64,000 nt of DNA, taken from assembly GCF_037977235.1 (NCBI RefSeq), contig NZ_CP150276.1, positions 2,232,001 through 2,296,000 of the forward strand, written 5' to 3'. The notes beneath the pieces were generated by a model. It saw only the letters and a program-made list of their open reading frames with translations. It had not been told where the DNA came from and did not search any database. The position numbers and the translations under genes are program-made. The DNA is from Paenibacillus sp. FSL K6-0276. GTDB lineage: Bacteria > Bacillota > Bacilli > Paenibacillales > Paenibacillaceae. Below, in pieces: positions 34,916 through 44,575 of this stretch (position 1 is its first letter; each line of letters opens with the position of its first letter).

Positions 34916-37021
34916 GCGAACCTTCTGTATCCGAATAACCTTGCTTTGATAATCGCCTTTCAAATGAAGCTTTAAACCCACGCTCATCAGCGCTTGTCCG
35001 CTACTCCGTCTTTCCATGCCGTCAATCTGGTACAAGCTATCCTCTCGCAATCCCTTCAGCCGCAGTCTCGGAAGTTCATTCATGAAGTTTAGCGAGTGCA
35101 AGAAGGTGAAAACAACAGCTTCTTCTTGGGCCTCGTCTACGTACATGACTGCTGTCAGCTGACCCTCGCTTGGCGATTTCAGTCGATATTGCTCTCCGTC
35201 TTGTACGATGTACCGGATTTCTTTGTAGAGTTGAATGAGTTTCCGCGCCTCTACTAGTTCTTCCGCGTTCCATTTCCGCAAATCGTCGCCGATACCGAGA
35301 TTACCCATCATTGCGCTATGGAAACGGTAGGTCAAGGAAAGCTTGCGGCCGCTGATCCAGTTCACTTCATCGGTGACCCATGATTCCATGATTTTAGCGG
35401 TATACGCGAAGGAGAAGCCTTCTTGAATTTTCAGCCGGTCGAAGGCGTCTGTATTGTCGCTCGTCCAGACTTGGTCGAAGTAACGTAGAATGCCTAAGTC
35501 GACCCGTCCGCCGCCGCCGGAGCAAGATTGGAGAACAACTTTAGGGTGCGCCTGCTTGAGCTTTCGGGCGATTTCGTACACGCCTTCGGTATGCCTGAAC
35601 CAAATTTCTTTCTGCTCTTCTCGCGGCGCCGACGGGTAACCCGGCTCGCTGAAATTACGGTTCATGTCCCATTTAACGAAGCAAATATTATTCTCTGTCA
35701 ACAGACGATCAATGCAATCGAAAAGATAATTTCGAACATCCGCTCTGGCTAGATTGAGAATAAACTGATTACGAATAAGTGTGCCGTCCCGGGTCGGGAA
35801 GTGGTAAACCCAGTCTGGGTGCGCTCTGTACAGATCACTGTCGGGATTAACCATTTCCGGTTCGATCCATAATCCGAAGTCCATACCCAATTCATTTACG
35901 TTCTTAATCAGTCCCTGAAGGCCGTTCGGGAACTTATCGTGGTTAACGATCCAATCGCCAAGGCCGGCTCGGTCGGAATTTCGTGCGCCGAACCACCCAT
36001 CATCCATGACGAACAGCTCGACGCCAGTGGAAGCTGCGATTTCTGCCAGTTTGATCTGTTGCTCCTCGTTTACTTCGAACGAAGTGGCTTCCCAAGAGTT
36101 ATAGAGCACCTTCCGAGGCTTTGAACGATGCTCAGCCGGAAGAACGACTTCCCGTTGATAACGGTGGAGATTACGGCTAGCGGAGCCGAAACCTCCGCTA
36201 GTGAATCCGATGACGAAACCGGGAGTTGCAAATATTTCCCCAGGCTTCAAATTCCATTCGAAGTCGAAGTCGTTGACACCTGCGCTGATCTTGGTCATGC
36301 CCAGCCTGTCTTTTTCGATTGCTATTTTCCAGTTTCCGCTGAAAGCGAGCGCCCCAAAATAGACGTCTCCACAGTCTTCTTGTGCAATTCCACCTGGGTC
36401 TAACAGGAAGAAAGGATTGTAATAGTGGCTTGTCGTTCCCCGTCTGCTTTCTAACACTAGCTTACCGTCGGGGAGACGAATCCGGTTAAGCTGTGTCTCC
36501 CCGGCCCATTTACCTGCTAGGTATGTTAGCCGGTATTCTTCGTCACGTGGCACATAGAGGGAGCCCGAGAGCGTTTGCTCTAGGACTATGCTTTCATTGC
36601 CAGAATTCAGAATCTCACTACGCATTTCGATCAGATCGTATTTCGGGAAAATTCGATAATGGAGAACGACTTCAAGCGGATAGTAGGCATCCTTCAGTCG
36701 GAGCGATAGTAGACAATCCGATCGCTCGTCATCGACGAATGTTAGCTTGACGTCCCTGACGCCATCTTCGAACGTCGCCTTCAAACAGGGCTCGTTGAAG
36801 AGGGCTTTCCCCCAGCCCATATACGATTCTTGATACAATTCGCTGCCGAGCGTATATGGATATTCGGAGACAAGCTCCGGATCCGGGTAGTCTGACAAGA
36901 AGGGGAGCTTCTCCCCGAAATAAGTCTGCACGACCGTGCCCGAAGGGCTTAGTCCCAACACGTACGCGGAACGTTCCCCCTCAAGCACCCATAATCGGCG
37001 TTCGGAATCGTGTTTAATCAT
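34913..37021 (-). CDS. GH36 alpha-galactosidase
   Basis: 702 residues in the usual three-part GH36 fold. The barrel carries the nucleophile Asp in FVKWDMNR (about residue 452) and the acid/base Asp in TSDNTDAFDR (about 521). LFVMDDGWFGAR, GLWIEPEMVNPDS and QSCSGGGGRVD are also typical of raffinose/melibiose-cleaving members. It lacks a signal peptide, so it works on imported galactosides. The ATG at 37021 has AAGGAG 8 bases upstream; a GTG three codons earlier is too close to that site. The gene follows its importer after 12 bases and ends the operon. Confidence 0.93.
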   Translation of the reverse strand: MIKHDSERRLWVLEGERSAYVLGLSPSGTVVQTYFGEKLPFLSDYPDPELVSEYPYTLGSELYQESYMGWGKALFNEPCLKATFEDGVRDVKLTFVDDERSDCLLSLRLKDAYYPLEVVLHYRIFPKYDLIEMRSEILNSGNESIVLEQTLSGSLYVPRDEEYRLTYLAGKWAGETQLNRIRLPDGKLVLESRRGTTSHYYNPFFLLDPGGIAQEDCGDVYFGALAFSGNWKIAIEKDRLGMTKISAGVNDFDFEWNLKPGEIFATPGFVIGFTSGGFGSASRNLHRYQREVVLPAEHRSKPRKVLYNSWEATSFEVNEEQQIKLAEIAASTGVELFVMDDGWFGARNSDRAGLGDWIVNHDKFPNGLQGLIKNVNELGMDFGLWIEPEMVNPDSDLYRAHPDWVYHFPTRDGTLIRNQFILNLARADVRNYLFDCIDRLLTENNICFVKWDMNRNFSEPGYPSAPREEQKEIWFRHTEGVYEIARKLKQAHPKVVLQSCSGGGGRVDLGILRYFDQVWTSDNTDAFDRLKIQEGFSFAYTAKIMESWVTDEVNWISGRKLSLTYRFHSAMMGNLGIGDDLRKWNAEELVEARKLIQLYKEIRYIVQDGEQYRLKSPSEGQLTAVMYVDEAQEEAVVFTFLHSLNFMNELPRLRLKGLREDSLYQIDGMERRSSGQALMSVGLKLHLKGDYQSKVIRIQKVR

Positions 37022-37033
37022 GACGTTCACTCC

Positions 37034-37855
37034 TTATCCTTTCAGCGATCCCGAGACCATGCCGGAAATAATATATTTTTGGCCAAGCAGATAGAGTACC
37101 AAGACTGGCAACATAGTAAGAACGATAATGGTGAAGATCATGTTCCATTGATTGAAATGCATGCCAAAGTATTCGTATATCGAGTTAATCATGCCTAGTT
37201 TGTTCTGGCGATTCAGGAGATAGAGCGGAGTGACGAAGTCGTTCCACGCTCCGAGAAAATTCAGAATAAACCCTGTAATCGCAACCGGAGTAAGCAAAGG
37301 GAAAACGACACTGAAGAAGAGACGGCCCAGTCCGCAGCCGTCGATGATCGCCGCTTCGTCCAATTCCCGGGGCACGCTACTGATAAAACCGTAAAAAAGA
37401 AAGACTGCGAACGGAATTCCCAGGGTCGCGAAGACGAGAATAATACCGGGAAAAGTATTTTGCAGGTGAAGCATCTGTAAGGCCTTGATGGTCGTGACAT
37501 AGTTAAGCGGCGCGACCAATCCGATGAAGAAGTAGTTATAGATCACTTTGTTCCATTTGTCCCTGTTGCGCACGAGAACAAAAGCAGCCATCGCAGTGAC
37601 GAGAATGCTGATTGCCGCGGATACGGAGGACATCAGCATACTGTTGAAGAAGGAACGAATCAGATTGCCTCCTGCGAACGCCTCGCTGTAATTCGCCCAT
37701 TGCAGTTTGTGTGGCCAGCGAAAGTCGATGGAAGTCGCTTCTTGCGTCGTCTTCAGTGAATTCGCGATGATCAAATACAAAGGGAACAGAATCGATAATC
37801 CGAGGATCCAAGTGAAAGACTCTTTAAGGATTAGCAAAATCGGTTTTTGTCTCAT
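37034..37855 (-). CDS. Sugar ABC transporter permease (MalG/UgpE type)
   Basis: 273 residues, six membrane helices. The EAA loop reads LDEAAIIDGCGLGRLFFSVV near residue 172 and the C-terminus QKYIISGMVSGSLKG is the family ending. It overlaps the preceding permease gene by 4 bases and is followed at 12 bases by GH36, so one transcript covers importer and alpha-galactosidase. Expected substrate: alpha-galactosides such as raffinose or melibiose. Confidence 0.92.
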   Translation of the reverse strand: MRQKPILLILKESFTWILGLSILFPLYLIIANSLKTTQEATSIDFRWPHKLQWANYSEAFAGGNLIRSFFNSMLMSSVSAAISILVTAMAAFVLVRNRDKWNKVIYNYFFIGLVAPLNYVTTIKALQMLHLQNTFPGIILVFATLGIPFAVFLFYGFISSVPRELDEAAIIDGCGLGRLFFSVVFPLLTPVAITGFILNFLGAWNDFVTPLYLLNRQNKLGMINSIYEYFGMHFNQWNMIFTIIVLTMLPVLVLYLLGQKYIISGMVSGSLKG

Positions 37856-38724
37856 GAAGAAGCCTCCTCGCTCGAAGACACAAGCTTGATCAGATACGCG
37901 ATGATGAGCGTAAACACGAAGGCGACCATGCTAAGCGCATTGGACATGCCGTATCTTCCCACGGAAAACTCCCTGTAGACCTGTGTATTGATTACTTCTG
38001 TCAGATCGCCAGGGCCTCCGTTGGTCAAGGCATAGACGATTTCGAATACGCGAAGACCGTGTATGATATTCAGGATCGTCGCGATCATTAGCGTTGGCAT
38101 GAGGAAGGGGATGGTGATGCTCAGAAACTGTCTCCAGCTGCTTGCGCCGTCCAAGGAAGATGCTTCATAGTAGGATTTCGGAATCGTCTGGAGTCCGGCG
38201 AGAAGAATAACCATATTCCATCCGACCATTCGCCACACCTCAACTCCCATCGTGGACCCGAGCGCGACGTTTTTCTCGGTTAGCCAGCTATGCGTTAGCT
38301 GTTCTAGTCCAATAAATCTTAGAATTATATTCAGTGGTCCGTCCGGTCCCAAAATAGAGACGAACAGTATACCAATAATGAGCGGCGACAACGTATACGG
38401 CAGGAAAAACAATGTTCTTAATGTTTTTTTTGTTTTTAATCCTTCATTCAGCAGAAGAGCCAACCCTAAGCCAATAATCACCTTGAAAATTACGGTGTAC
38501 ATTGTAAAAGAGAGCGTATGATAAATGCTTTTCAGATAAGAACCTGATGAGAAGAAGATTTCCCTGTAATTATCAAAGCCGATAAAAGAAATCATTGGTT
38601 TAGTGACCGACCAGTTCGTGAACGAATAATACAGTCCTCCGATTACCGGAAGGATGAACAAAACCGTATAGAGTACAAAGGCCGGAAGCAAGAAAAGCCG
38701 GCTATAGAGTTTATGATTTTGCAT
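37852..38724 (-). CDS. Sugar ABC transporter permease (MalF/UgpA type)
   Basis: 290 residues with six membrane helices and the EAA loop YYEASSLDGASSWRQFLSIT near residue 187. NGGPGDLTEVINTQVYREF near the C-terminus is typical of the UgpA/MsmF subfamily. Partner of the downstream permease (4-base overlap). An 89-base gap with an imperfect hairpin separates it from the binding-protein gene. Confidence 0.92.
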   Translation of the reverse strand: MQNHKLYSRLFLLPAFVLYTVLFILPVIGGLYYSFTNWSVTKPMISFIGFDNYREIFFSSGSYLKSIYHTLSFTMYTVIFKVIIGLGLALLLNEGLKTKKTLRTLFFLPYTLSPLIIGILFVSILGPDGPLNIILRFIGLEQLTHSWLTEKNVALGSTMGVEVWRMVGWNMVILLAGLQTIPKSYYEASSLDGASSWRQFLSITIPFLMPTLMIATILNIIHGLRVFEIVYALTNGGPGDLTEVINTQVYREFSVGRYGMSNALSMVAFVFTLIIAYLIKLVSSSEEASS

Positions 38725-38813
38725 AAGGCTTTCTCCTAAAGTTCTGTTGGAATAGAAATGAAGCCCGACGGAAGATCATTTCGTCTACCCGCCGAGCTCC
38801 ACTTACTTGCTGT

Positions 38814-40154
38814 TTATTGGAACATTTTCGCGCGATCTGAATCGATGGCTTCAAGCACTTGCTTCGGCGTTTTGCCTCCGAGGTAGAGGTCCTGAACCAA
38901 TTTACCGATGACGGATTGGTTCCAGAACTTAACGCCACCTTCGAAGTCCAGCCCCGTGCCGTCAGTCGAGTTCGCGATGACAGAGGTATAAGCATTAGTA
39001 GTTTTGCCTTCCACGCCCGTAAAGGAGATCGGTCCGAGATCCGGACGGGCGGCATAATACTTCTTCAGGATGTCCGGTTGAGCTAAGAATGCAAAGTATT
39101 GTTTGGCTGCGTCAATGACTTTCGAGTCCTTGTTGATGGAGCGCACGACACCGCCAGAACTGATGGCCCAAGTTTTGTTGTCCGCGAGCGGAAGAGGGAA
39201 CATCTGCCAAGTATCAGCTTTGGAGTCCGGATATTTGGCCAGCACTTCGTTCTGGAACGTCGAATATGTCAGCATCATAGCGTATTTGCCAGAGCCCATG
39301 GCATCGACTGAGTTCTCCCAAGTTTGGGACAGAAAGTCTTTTCCGAAGAATCCTTTGTCTCCTATTTCTTTGAGTTGCGTCAGAGCGATCTCGAGTTCCT
39401 TTTGATCGGCCATTTTTGCTTGGTTCGTGTTAAATTGATCATAAATGTCGGGCGTTTTTTTCAAGAGCAAGGAGCCCATGGTGTTCAACAGGACTTCTTG
39501 GTGCCACTCCGCTTTTCCCGGTTCGTAAATCGGTGTAATACCTTTAGCAAGCAAAGCTTCACAGACTTTGACGAATTCGTCGTAAGACTTCGGCACTGCA
39601 ACTCCAGCTTGCTCGAACAAGGCAACGTTGTACAGCACGCCCCATCCGTCTACGGACCAAGTGTTAAACCCAATGACTTTACCATTATAGGTTGTGCCGG
39701 CTTTCGCCCAATCCGCATAACGCGAAACCCACGGCTCGCCGCTAAGATCTAGTGCATGCTGGTCCGGCATAAATTGTTCCATCGCTACGCCGCTCGCGGT
39801 TAAGTAAACGTCTGGCCCTTCGCCTGTTTGGAATTTCGCTTTCAGAACGTTCACGTATTGGTCGTCCGGGGACACTTGGAATTCGATCTTGTTGCCGGAT
39901 GCCGCTTCAAATTCTTTGGCGAGCTCTTTATCAATATCCTTGGTCCAGTTCGCAGAAGTCGCGACCGTGATCGTCACTCCATCTTGTTTAATCGGGGTGC
40001 TGGTCGACTCGCTCTCCGTTGCGGGCGCATTTGTTGAAGTTGAGGGTGAGGCGTTCGAGTTCGCACCATTAGATCCGCAACCAGCCAACAAGCTTACCAA
40101 TGCGACCGATGCGATGATGCCGCTGGTCCATTTGTTCTTCTTTACGTTTATCAT
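38814..40154 (-). CDS. Extracellular sugar-binding lipoprotein, alpha-galactoside locus
   Basis: 446 residues. The lipoprotein signal peptide ends LVSLLAGCGSNG (Cys about residue 26), followed by a Ser/Thr/Ala-rich linker and a family 1 solute-binding domain (YADWAKAGTTYNGKVIGFNT and VDGWGVLYNV are typical). First gene of the importer-GH36 operon, divergent from the two-component pair with about 207 bases between. A candidate cre site lies in that gap. Confidence 0.92.
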   Translation of the reverse strand: MINVKKNKWTSGIIASVALVSLLAGCGSNGANSNASPSTSTNAPATESESTSTPIKQDGVTITVATSANWTKDIDKELAKEFEAASGNKIEFQVSPDDQYVNVLKAKFQTGEGPDVYLTASGVAMEQFMPDQHALDLSGEPWVSRYADWAKAGTTYNGKVIGFNTWSVDGWGVLYNVALFEQAGVAVPKSYDEFVKVCEALLAKGITPIYEPGKAEWHQEVLLNTMGSLLLKKTPDIYDQFNTNQAKMADQKELEIALTQLKEIGDKGFFGKDFLSQTWENSVDAMGSGKYAMMLTYSTFQNEVLAKYPDSKADTWQMFPLPLADNKTWAISSGGVVRSINKDSKVIDAAKQYFAFLAQPDILKKYYAARPDLGPISFTGVEGKTTNAYTSVIANSTDGTGLDFEGGVKFWNQSVIGKLVQDLYLGGKTPKQVLEAIDSDRAKMFQ

Positions 40155-40243
40155 TACAAATGACGCCTCCTTGTTAATTTCTGTCTTTGGGGTGGCCTAC
40201 CTTGAATCCATCATAAAACATAAATAAAGGAAGTGACATGGAT

Positions 40244-40259
40244 GTTTTAAGCGTTTTCA
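40244..40259 (-). promoter_or_regulatory. Candidate cre (CcpA) site in the divergent promoter region
   Basis: The minus strand reads TGAAAACGCTTAAAAC. The first 14 bases match the consensus TGWNANCGNTNWCA except for one position. Placed 90-105 bases before the binding-protein start, it would allow glucose repression of alpha-galactoside uptake. Confidence 0.45.
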
Positions 40260-40300
40260 TGTGGATATTTTTGAAATACCTGATTTTTAAAAACTAATAT

Positions 40301-40329
40301 TTGTAACTCTCGAAATCGAGCGCTATAAT
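40301..40329 (+). promoter_or_regulatory. Promoter of the alpha-galactoside two-component pair
   Basis: TTGTAA at 40301-40306, a 17-base spacer, and TATAAT at 40324-40329, 33 bases before the kinase start. The ribosome site is in the leader (GGGAGAAAGGG). Confidence 0.7.
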
Positions 40330-40361
40330 GTGAGTACTTTGGGAGAAAGGGTTTTCATAGG

Positions 40362-42188
40362 ATGAGAACAAAAAGCATTCAAGCGAAGCTGTTCTACAAT
40401 TATTCGATGTTGATCATCGTCGTCGTCATAGTCATAGTTGTTTCTTTCTACTTCTACATCTCCGGTATACTGCAGAAAAAGGCGTCCGAATCGCTCTTTC
40501 AATTGTCAGGACACATCTCTATCGAATTCGATACCCAGATCAGAAACATGAACTCCATCTCTACCAAAGTTCTATTCTCTGAGCCGCTTCATGAGCTTTT
40601 TTACTCCTCAATGTTTCAAATCAACAAGTCGTCCATCGACAAACAGCGCCGGTTCAACAATATTATCTATCCCATTATCGGTTACGACAAACCCTTCAGA
40701 CAAATCAATATGTTTCGCATAACTGGCGAATTTGCGAGCATCGGCGATGATTTCCGATTCTCGGTGCTTCCTGCGAAAAGGATCGCCACGACCTCGTGGG
40801 TCGGAGACACGCTTCTCCAGAACGGAAAAAAAGACATCTCTCTCCCACATCCGGATTCTTGGAACAGAGGAGATGAGTTCGTTATCTCCCTGAGTAGGGC
40901 TTTTGCGCCCAATTGGAGCGAGAAAGTGGACAGCATTCTGGAGGTGCAGCAGGATTACGGAGTGTTTACTCGAATTATCGATAACGCGCAGGCCCATCCG
41001 GATTTAAAGAAGAATAAGGACATTGAAATATACGTCCTCGACGAACAAGGGCGGTTGGTCTATCCGATCGACTCGGTCGCTAAGGCGGCCAATGCCCAAA
41101 CCTGGTGGAAGTTAGTGAAAGAACGTATTAACAGCGATACTTCGGCTAAGGTTATCAACTCGAATGGGAAAAATAGTAATATTATCGCCTACAGCGCATC
41201 CGACTTGTCGGGGTGGACGGTCATCGCCGCGGAATCGAAAAGCAGGCTGCTGGCTCCCGTCAACAATTTTCGCAATGCGATTCTCGTGCTGGGAATCCTG
41301 ACTCTATTCGTCACACTTGCGATATCCTATTTGGTGTCAAGATCGCTGACGATTCCTATCAAACAAGTGCACAAATCTATTAAGCTGTTGAGTCTAAACA
41401 CGCTCCCTCCGAAGCCTCAGGCTAAAGTACCTGCCCGTCTAAACGAATTGGAGCATTTGAATATGGCGTTCAACGAAATGAGGCTGCGATTGCAGGAATC
41501 GCTGGAGGAGACGGTCGCGTCACGCGAGCACGAACTGGAAGCCCATAAGTTTGCACTGCAGGCGCAGATGAATCCGCACTTTCTCTACAATACGATCACA
41601 AACATTAGTATTCTAGCCGAAGACCAAGGGCAGACCTCGATCGTGGGATGTTGCGAGAGGCTGGCCCAAATGCTGCGCTACATTTCGTCGAGCGATGCAG
41701 CCCCTGTTCCGTTGTCCGAAGAGCTTGAACATGCGAGAAATTATTTAAATCTCATGCAGCTGCGTTACGAGGATAATATTCGGTTCTCGATTGAAGTACC
41801 AGCAGCGCTCAGTCATGTTGAAGTTCCTAAGCTGATCGTCCAGCCAATCGTGGAGAACGCGATTAAATACGGAATTCACGTCGATCCCCCCTGGGTTATC
41901 TCGATTACCGGCACCGTAAAAGAGGATCGCTGGGAGCTGAGCATTCGAGACAATGGACATGGGTTCGAGGAAGAGAGTCTTGCTCAGCTTCGAAAACAGT
42001 TCGAGACGATGGATTCCACGGTCAAAATTCCAGCATTGCGCATCAATGGAATGGGACTGATGAACATTTACACCCGGTTAAAATTATTGTTCGGAAACCG
42101 CTTCGCGATGAACGTCTCCAATCATCCGGAAGGAGGCGCGCTCGTCACACTAAGCGTCCATCATGAACGAGGAGATAAGCCAATATGA
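40362..42188 (+). CDS. YesM-type sensor histidine kinase of the alpha-galactoside locus
   Basis: 608 residues. A first membrane helix near residues 15-35, an extracellular dCache-like sensor region, and a second helix near 304-325 are followed by HAMP, the box QAQMNPHFLYNTITNISILA (phospho-His about residue 406) and the ATPase motifs PIVENAIKYGI and RDNGHGF. Same class as the kinase at 14371 but clearly divergent in its sensor part and codon choice. Overlaps the regulator gene by 4 bases (ATGA). It should detect the sugar carried by the divergent importer. Confidence 0.92.
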   Translation: MRTKSIQAKLFYNYSMLIIVVVIVIVVSFYFYISGILQKKASESLFQLSGHISIEFDTQIRNMNSISTKVLFSEPLHELFYSSMFQINKSSIDKQRRFNNIIYPIIGYDKPFRQINMFRITGEFASIGDDFRFSVLPAKRIATTSWVGDTLLQNGKKDISLPHPDSWNRGDEFVISLSRAFAPNWSEKVDSILEVQQDYGVFTRIIDNAQAHPDLKKNKDIEIYVLDEQGRLVYPIDSVAKAANAQTWWKLVKERINSDTSAKVINSNGKNSNIIAYSASDLSGWTVIAAESKSRLLAPVNNFRNAILVLGILTLFVTLAISYLVSRSLTIPIKQVHKSIKLLSLNTLPPKPQAKVPARLNELEHLNMAFNEMRLRLQESLEETVASREHELEAHKFALQAQMNPHFLYNTITNISILAEDQGQTSIVGCCERLAQMLRYISSSDAAPVPLSEELEHARNYLNLMQLRYEDNIRFSIEVPAALSHVEVPKLIVQPIVENAIKYGIHVDPPWVISITGTVKEDRWELSIRDNGHGFEEESLAQLRKQFETMDSTVKIPALRINGMGLMNIYTRLKLLFGNRFAMNVSNHPEGGALVTLSVHHERGDKPI

Positions 42189-43729
42189 ACACTACCAAAC
42201 ATCGGGTCGTGGTCGTAGAAGACGAACCCAAAATCCGGAGGAATATCGCGCAAAAAATCGAGCGATCAGAAGAGTATGAGGTCGTCGGGTCAGCTTCGGA
42301 CGGCATGGAGGCGGTAAAGGTTATTTTGGAGCAGAAGCCAGATGTCGTCTTCACCGATATCAAGATGCCGAAGATGAGTGGTCTGGAATTGGTTCGACAA
42401 ATCAAGGAATCTCTCCCGGAGACTCATTTCGTCATCATCAGCGGTTATAACGAATTCGATTACGCCCAGACCGCAATGAAGTTGGGGGTACGCGATTACC
42501 TGCTTAAGCCGGTAAGTGCCGAAGCCCTGAACGAGTGTTTGAAGGATATCAGCAAAAGCTTACTAACGCGGAACCATCGAATGAGGAGGGAATTGTTGAC
42601 GTCCTCAATTAACGGAGGGCAGGAGGAAATCCATTCGTCGACGGCGAACCCGAATCAACCGTTTGCGATATTTTTGATCTGCATCGGGAACTTATGCGCG
42701 TCCATTATTCCCCCGGACCAATACAAGTATTTCCGTGAGCTTTGGAAAGATGTATCCCTAGAATTGGTAGTGAGGCATGTTGTCGGCCCAGACGAATATT
42801 GGGTTGCGGTCGATGAGAAAGCACCTAACCAGAAATTTCTGCTTGTATCCGCCGACCAGAAGCGAGAGGAAGATCTCCATGCCATGGCTAAGCAGATTCA
42901 AGCTTCCTTTGCTGATCGAACCAGTGGGCTGCCCATCCATATTGGTCATCTCGATTTATTCGTGACTCGGGCAAAGATTTGGGAGCAAGCACAGACCGTC
43001 AGAAACCTGATGGAACGTGAATTGGTGCCGTGCAGATCAAGCCTACTGTTTGCTCCACGCGAGCAAGAGATCCAATCTGCAACTCATCTGTTAGATCAAG
43101 TGCTTAGGAACAAAGTGAGCGCATTTATTCAAGCCGGTCAGACGAATTCGCTCAAGATTGAGGTTTTCCAAGCTTTTGATCAATGGGAAAAGGCGGGATA
43201 CACGCAGCGGATGTTAGAGAAGGTAACCATGCATCTGATCCGGTCCGTTCATTTGCAGACGGGGGCACTATCCGAAGCTGAATTGTTCTCGCGAGAGATC
43301 GAGTTGTTCGCCAAACTGACCGTTTGTCGGGAGCTTCCCTCGTTCTACATCGAGGTATGGGAACTCGTAGAGAATATGGTTTCGATCGGGGAAGAGGATC
43401 AAGATACGCTTAAACTGGTGGAGCAAGTCGCCAACTATTTGGAACTAAACTACACACAAGACATTAACCTCGAGGAACTGGCTGCGAAGTTTCATTTTAC
43501 TTCATCGTATTTGTCCAAAATGTTCAAGAAAAAATACAACGGAACACCGCTCAAATATATGATTAAACTGCGGATCGAAGAAGCGAAACGGCTAATCCGC
43601 GAAAATCCGCAAAGTGAAGTCGGCCGAATTGCCACAATAGTTGGGTATCCCGACCAACACTATTTCAGCCGTATTTTTAAGAATGCGACTGGCATGAGTC
43701 CTTCGGAGTATCGTGATCGCCAAGCTTGA
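42185..43729 (+). CDS. YesN-type response regulator with AraC domain
   Basis: 514 residues. The receiver domain has phospho-acceptor Asp in DVVFTDIKMPK (about residue 57) and YLLKPVSAEAL. A variable middle is followed by a C-terminal AraC double helix-turn-helix (LAAKFHFTSSYLSKMFKKKY, RIATIVGYPDQHYFSRIFKN). It most likely activates the divergent importer-GH36 operon. Its TGA stop lies directly before a decapitated tetR reading frame, and no terminator is seen at its end. Confidence 0.92.
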   Translation: MNTTKHRVVVVEDEPKIRRNIAQKIERSEEYEVVGSASDGMEAVKVILEQKPDVVFTDIKMPKMSGLELVRQIKESLPETHFVIISGYNEFDYAQTAMKLGVRDYLLKPVSAEALNECLKDISKSLLTRNHRMRRELLTSSINGGQEEIHSSTANPNQPFAIFLICIGNLCASIIPPDQYKYFRELWKDVSLELVVRHVVGPDEYWVAVDEKAPNQKFLLVSADQKREEDLHAMAKQIQASFADRTSGLPIHIGHLDLFVTRAKIWEQAQTVRNLMERELVPCRSSLLFAPREQEIQSATHLLDQVLRNKVSAFIQAGQTNSLKIEVFQAFDQWEKAGYTQRMLEKVTMHLIRSVHLQTGALSEAELFSREIELFAKLTVCRELPSFYIEVWELVENMVSIGEEDQDTLKLVEQVANYLELNYTQDINLEELAAKFHFTSSYLSKMFKKKYNGTPLKYMIKLRIEEAKRLIRENPQSEVGRIATIVGYPDQHYFSRIFKNATGMSPSEYRDRQA

Positions 43730-44272
43730 GAAGGGCCACTCGGTGCCAATAGAAAGGATATCGCGGAATTTCCATTAGGTATCGGGCAGCATTTGGGTTA
43801 TAGCCACGGTTCTCAATATTATCATTTCAAGGAAAAAGCGGAATTGTTCTATGCAATTGTGGTGCAGGACTTCGATCTTTTATCTCAGCTTTGTCAGCAG
43901 GTTACCAAAGATGCTCCCTCTGAGGGTTTAACAACGGTAGAAAAACTGATGTTGGAGTTTATCAAATTTGGTCTGGACCATCCGTACCAATACGAGATCA
44001 TGTTCATACTTCGGGATGAGGAAATACTCTCTTACTGCCGTAGCGAACAAGCTAAATGCTTCTATATGTTCGACTTTATCGTACGCCAGTTTTTGAAGCA
44101 AGAGTGTCATCCGCTTGAGAGCAACCCATCTTTTCCGCTCAGTATGTTTTTAGGCATGCATGGTTTCATTTCTTTTTATATTCAGGATCGCTTGACGTTT
44201 GAAGATATAATGCCCGCTGCGGTTGCACATGTCAAAATGCTAAGTCAAAGCAGTTACCACATGACGTCATAA
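43730..44272 (+). pseudogene. TetR-family regulator lacking its N-terminus
   Basis: The frame is open from 43730, immediately after the response-regulator stop. It reads through the second half of a TetR helix-turn-helix (RKDIAEFPLGIGQHLGYSHG, then SQYYHFKEKAELFYAI) and the whole C-terminal ligand domain to TAA at 44270-44272. The first helix of the DNA-binding domain (about 25 residues) and the start codon are gone. The recognition region also looks expanded (EFPLGIGQHLGYS against a usual EHLGYS). Only a TTG at 43793 without ribosome site could start translation, giving a protein unable to bind DNA. Confidence 0.75.
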
Positions 44273-44490
44273 GACGTTTTTATTTTCCAATAATGCTTTA
44301 CTCATTTACCATGTTATAGCTGTACTCCTTTATAACATTACTTAAACAACGTAATAAACGTAATAAACTTCCAAATTGTAAACGTGATTTAATCATATCA
44401 GATATTGCTTTATTCGTGTCAAACTACGAAAGAGTAGTAAATATGGAGTAGCAAGTGTAGCGAGTTAAGCTCGAGTAAGTATAAGTAACA
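44273..44490. other. Intergenic AT-rich spacer
   Basis: About 220 bases between the tetR remnant and the terminator. I see no gene, RNA or repeat. Short direct repeats of AACGTAATAAAC near 44348-44370 look incidental. Confidence 0.4.
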
Positions 44491-44493
44491 AAT

Positions 44494-44528
44494 AAAGAAG
44501 TAGGGGATCATGCATGCCCTACTTCTTT
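44494..44528. terminator. Terminator downstream of the GH31 gene
   Basis: Perfect 12-bp stem AAAGAAGTAGGG / CCCTACTTCTTT with an 11-base loop. T-rich on the minus strand (CTTTATTTG); could also act on the plus strand. Confidence 0.75.
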
Positions 44529-44575
44529 AGTGTTTCTAGACTAGGTAATCTTGATTGGATTAGTTCCACAAAAAT

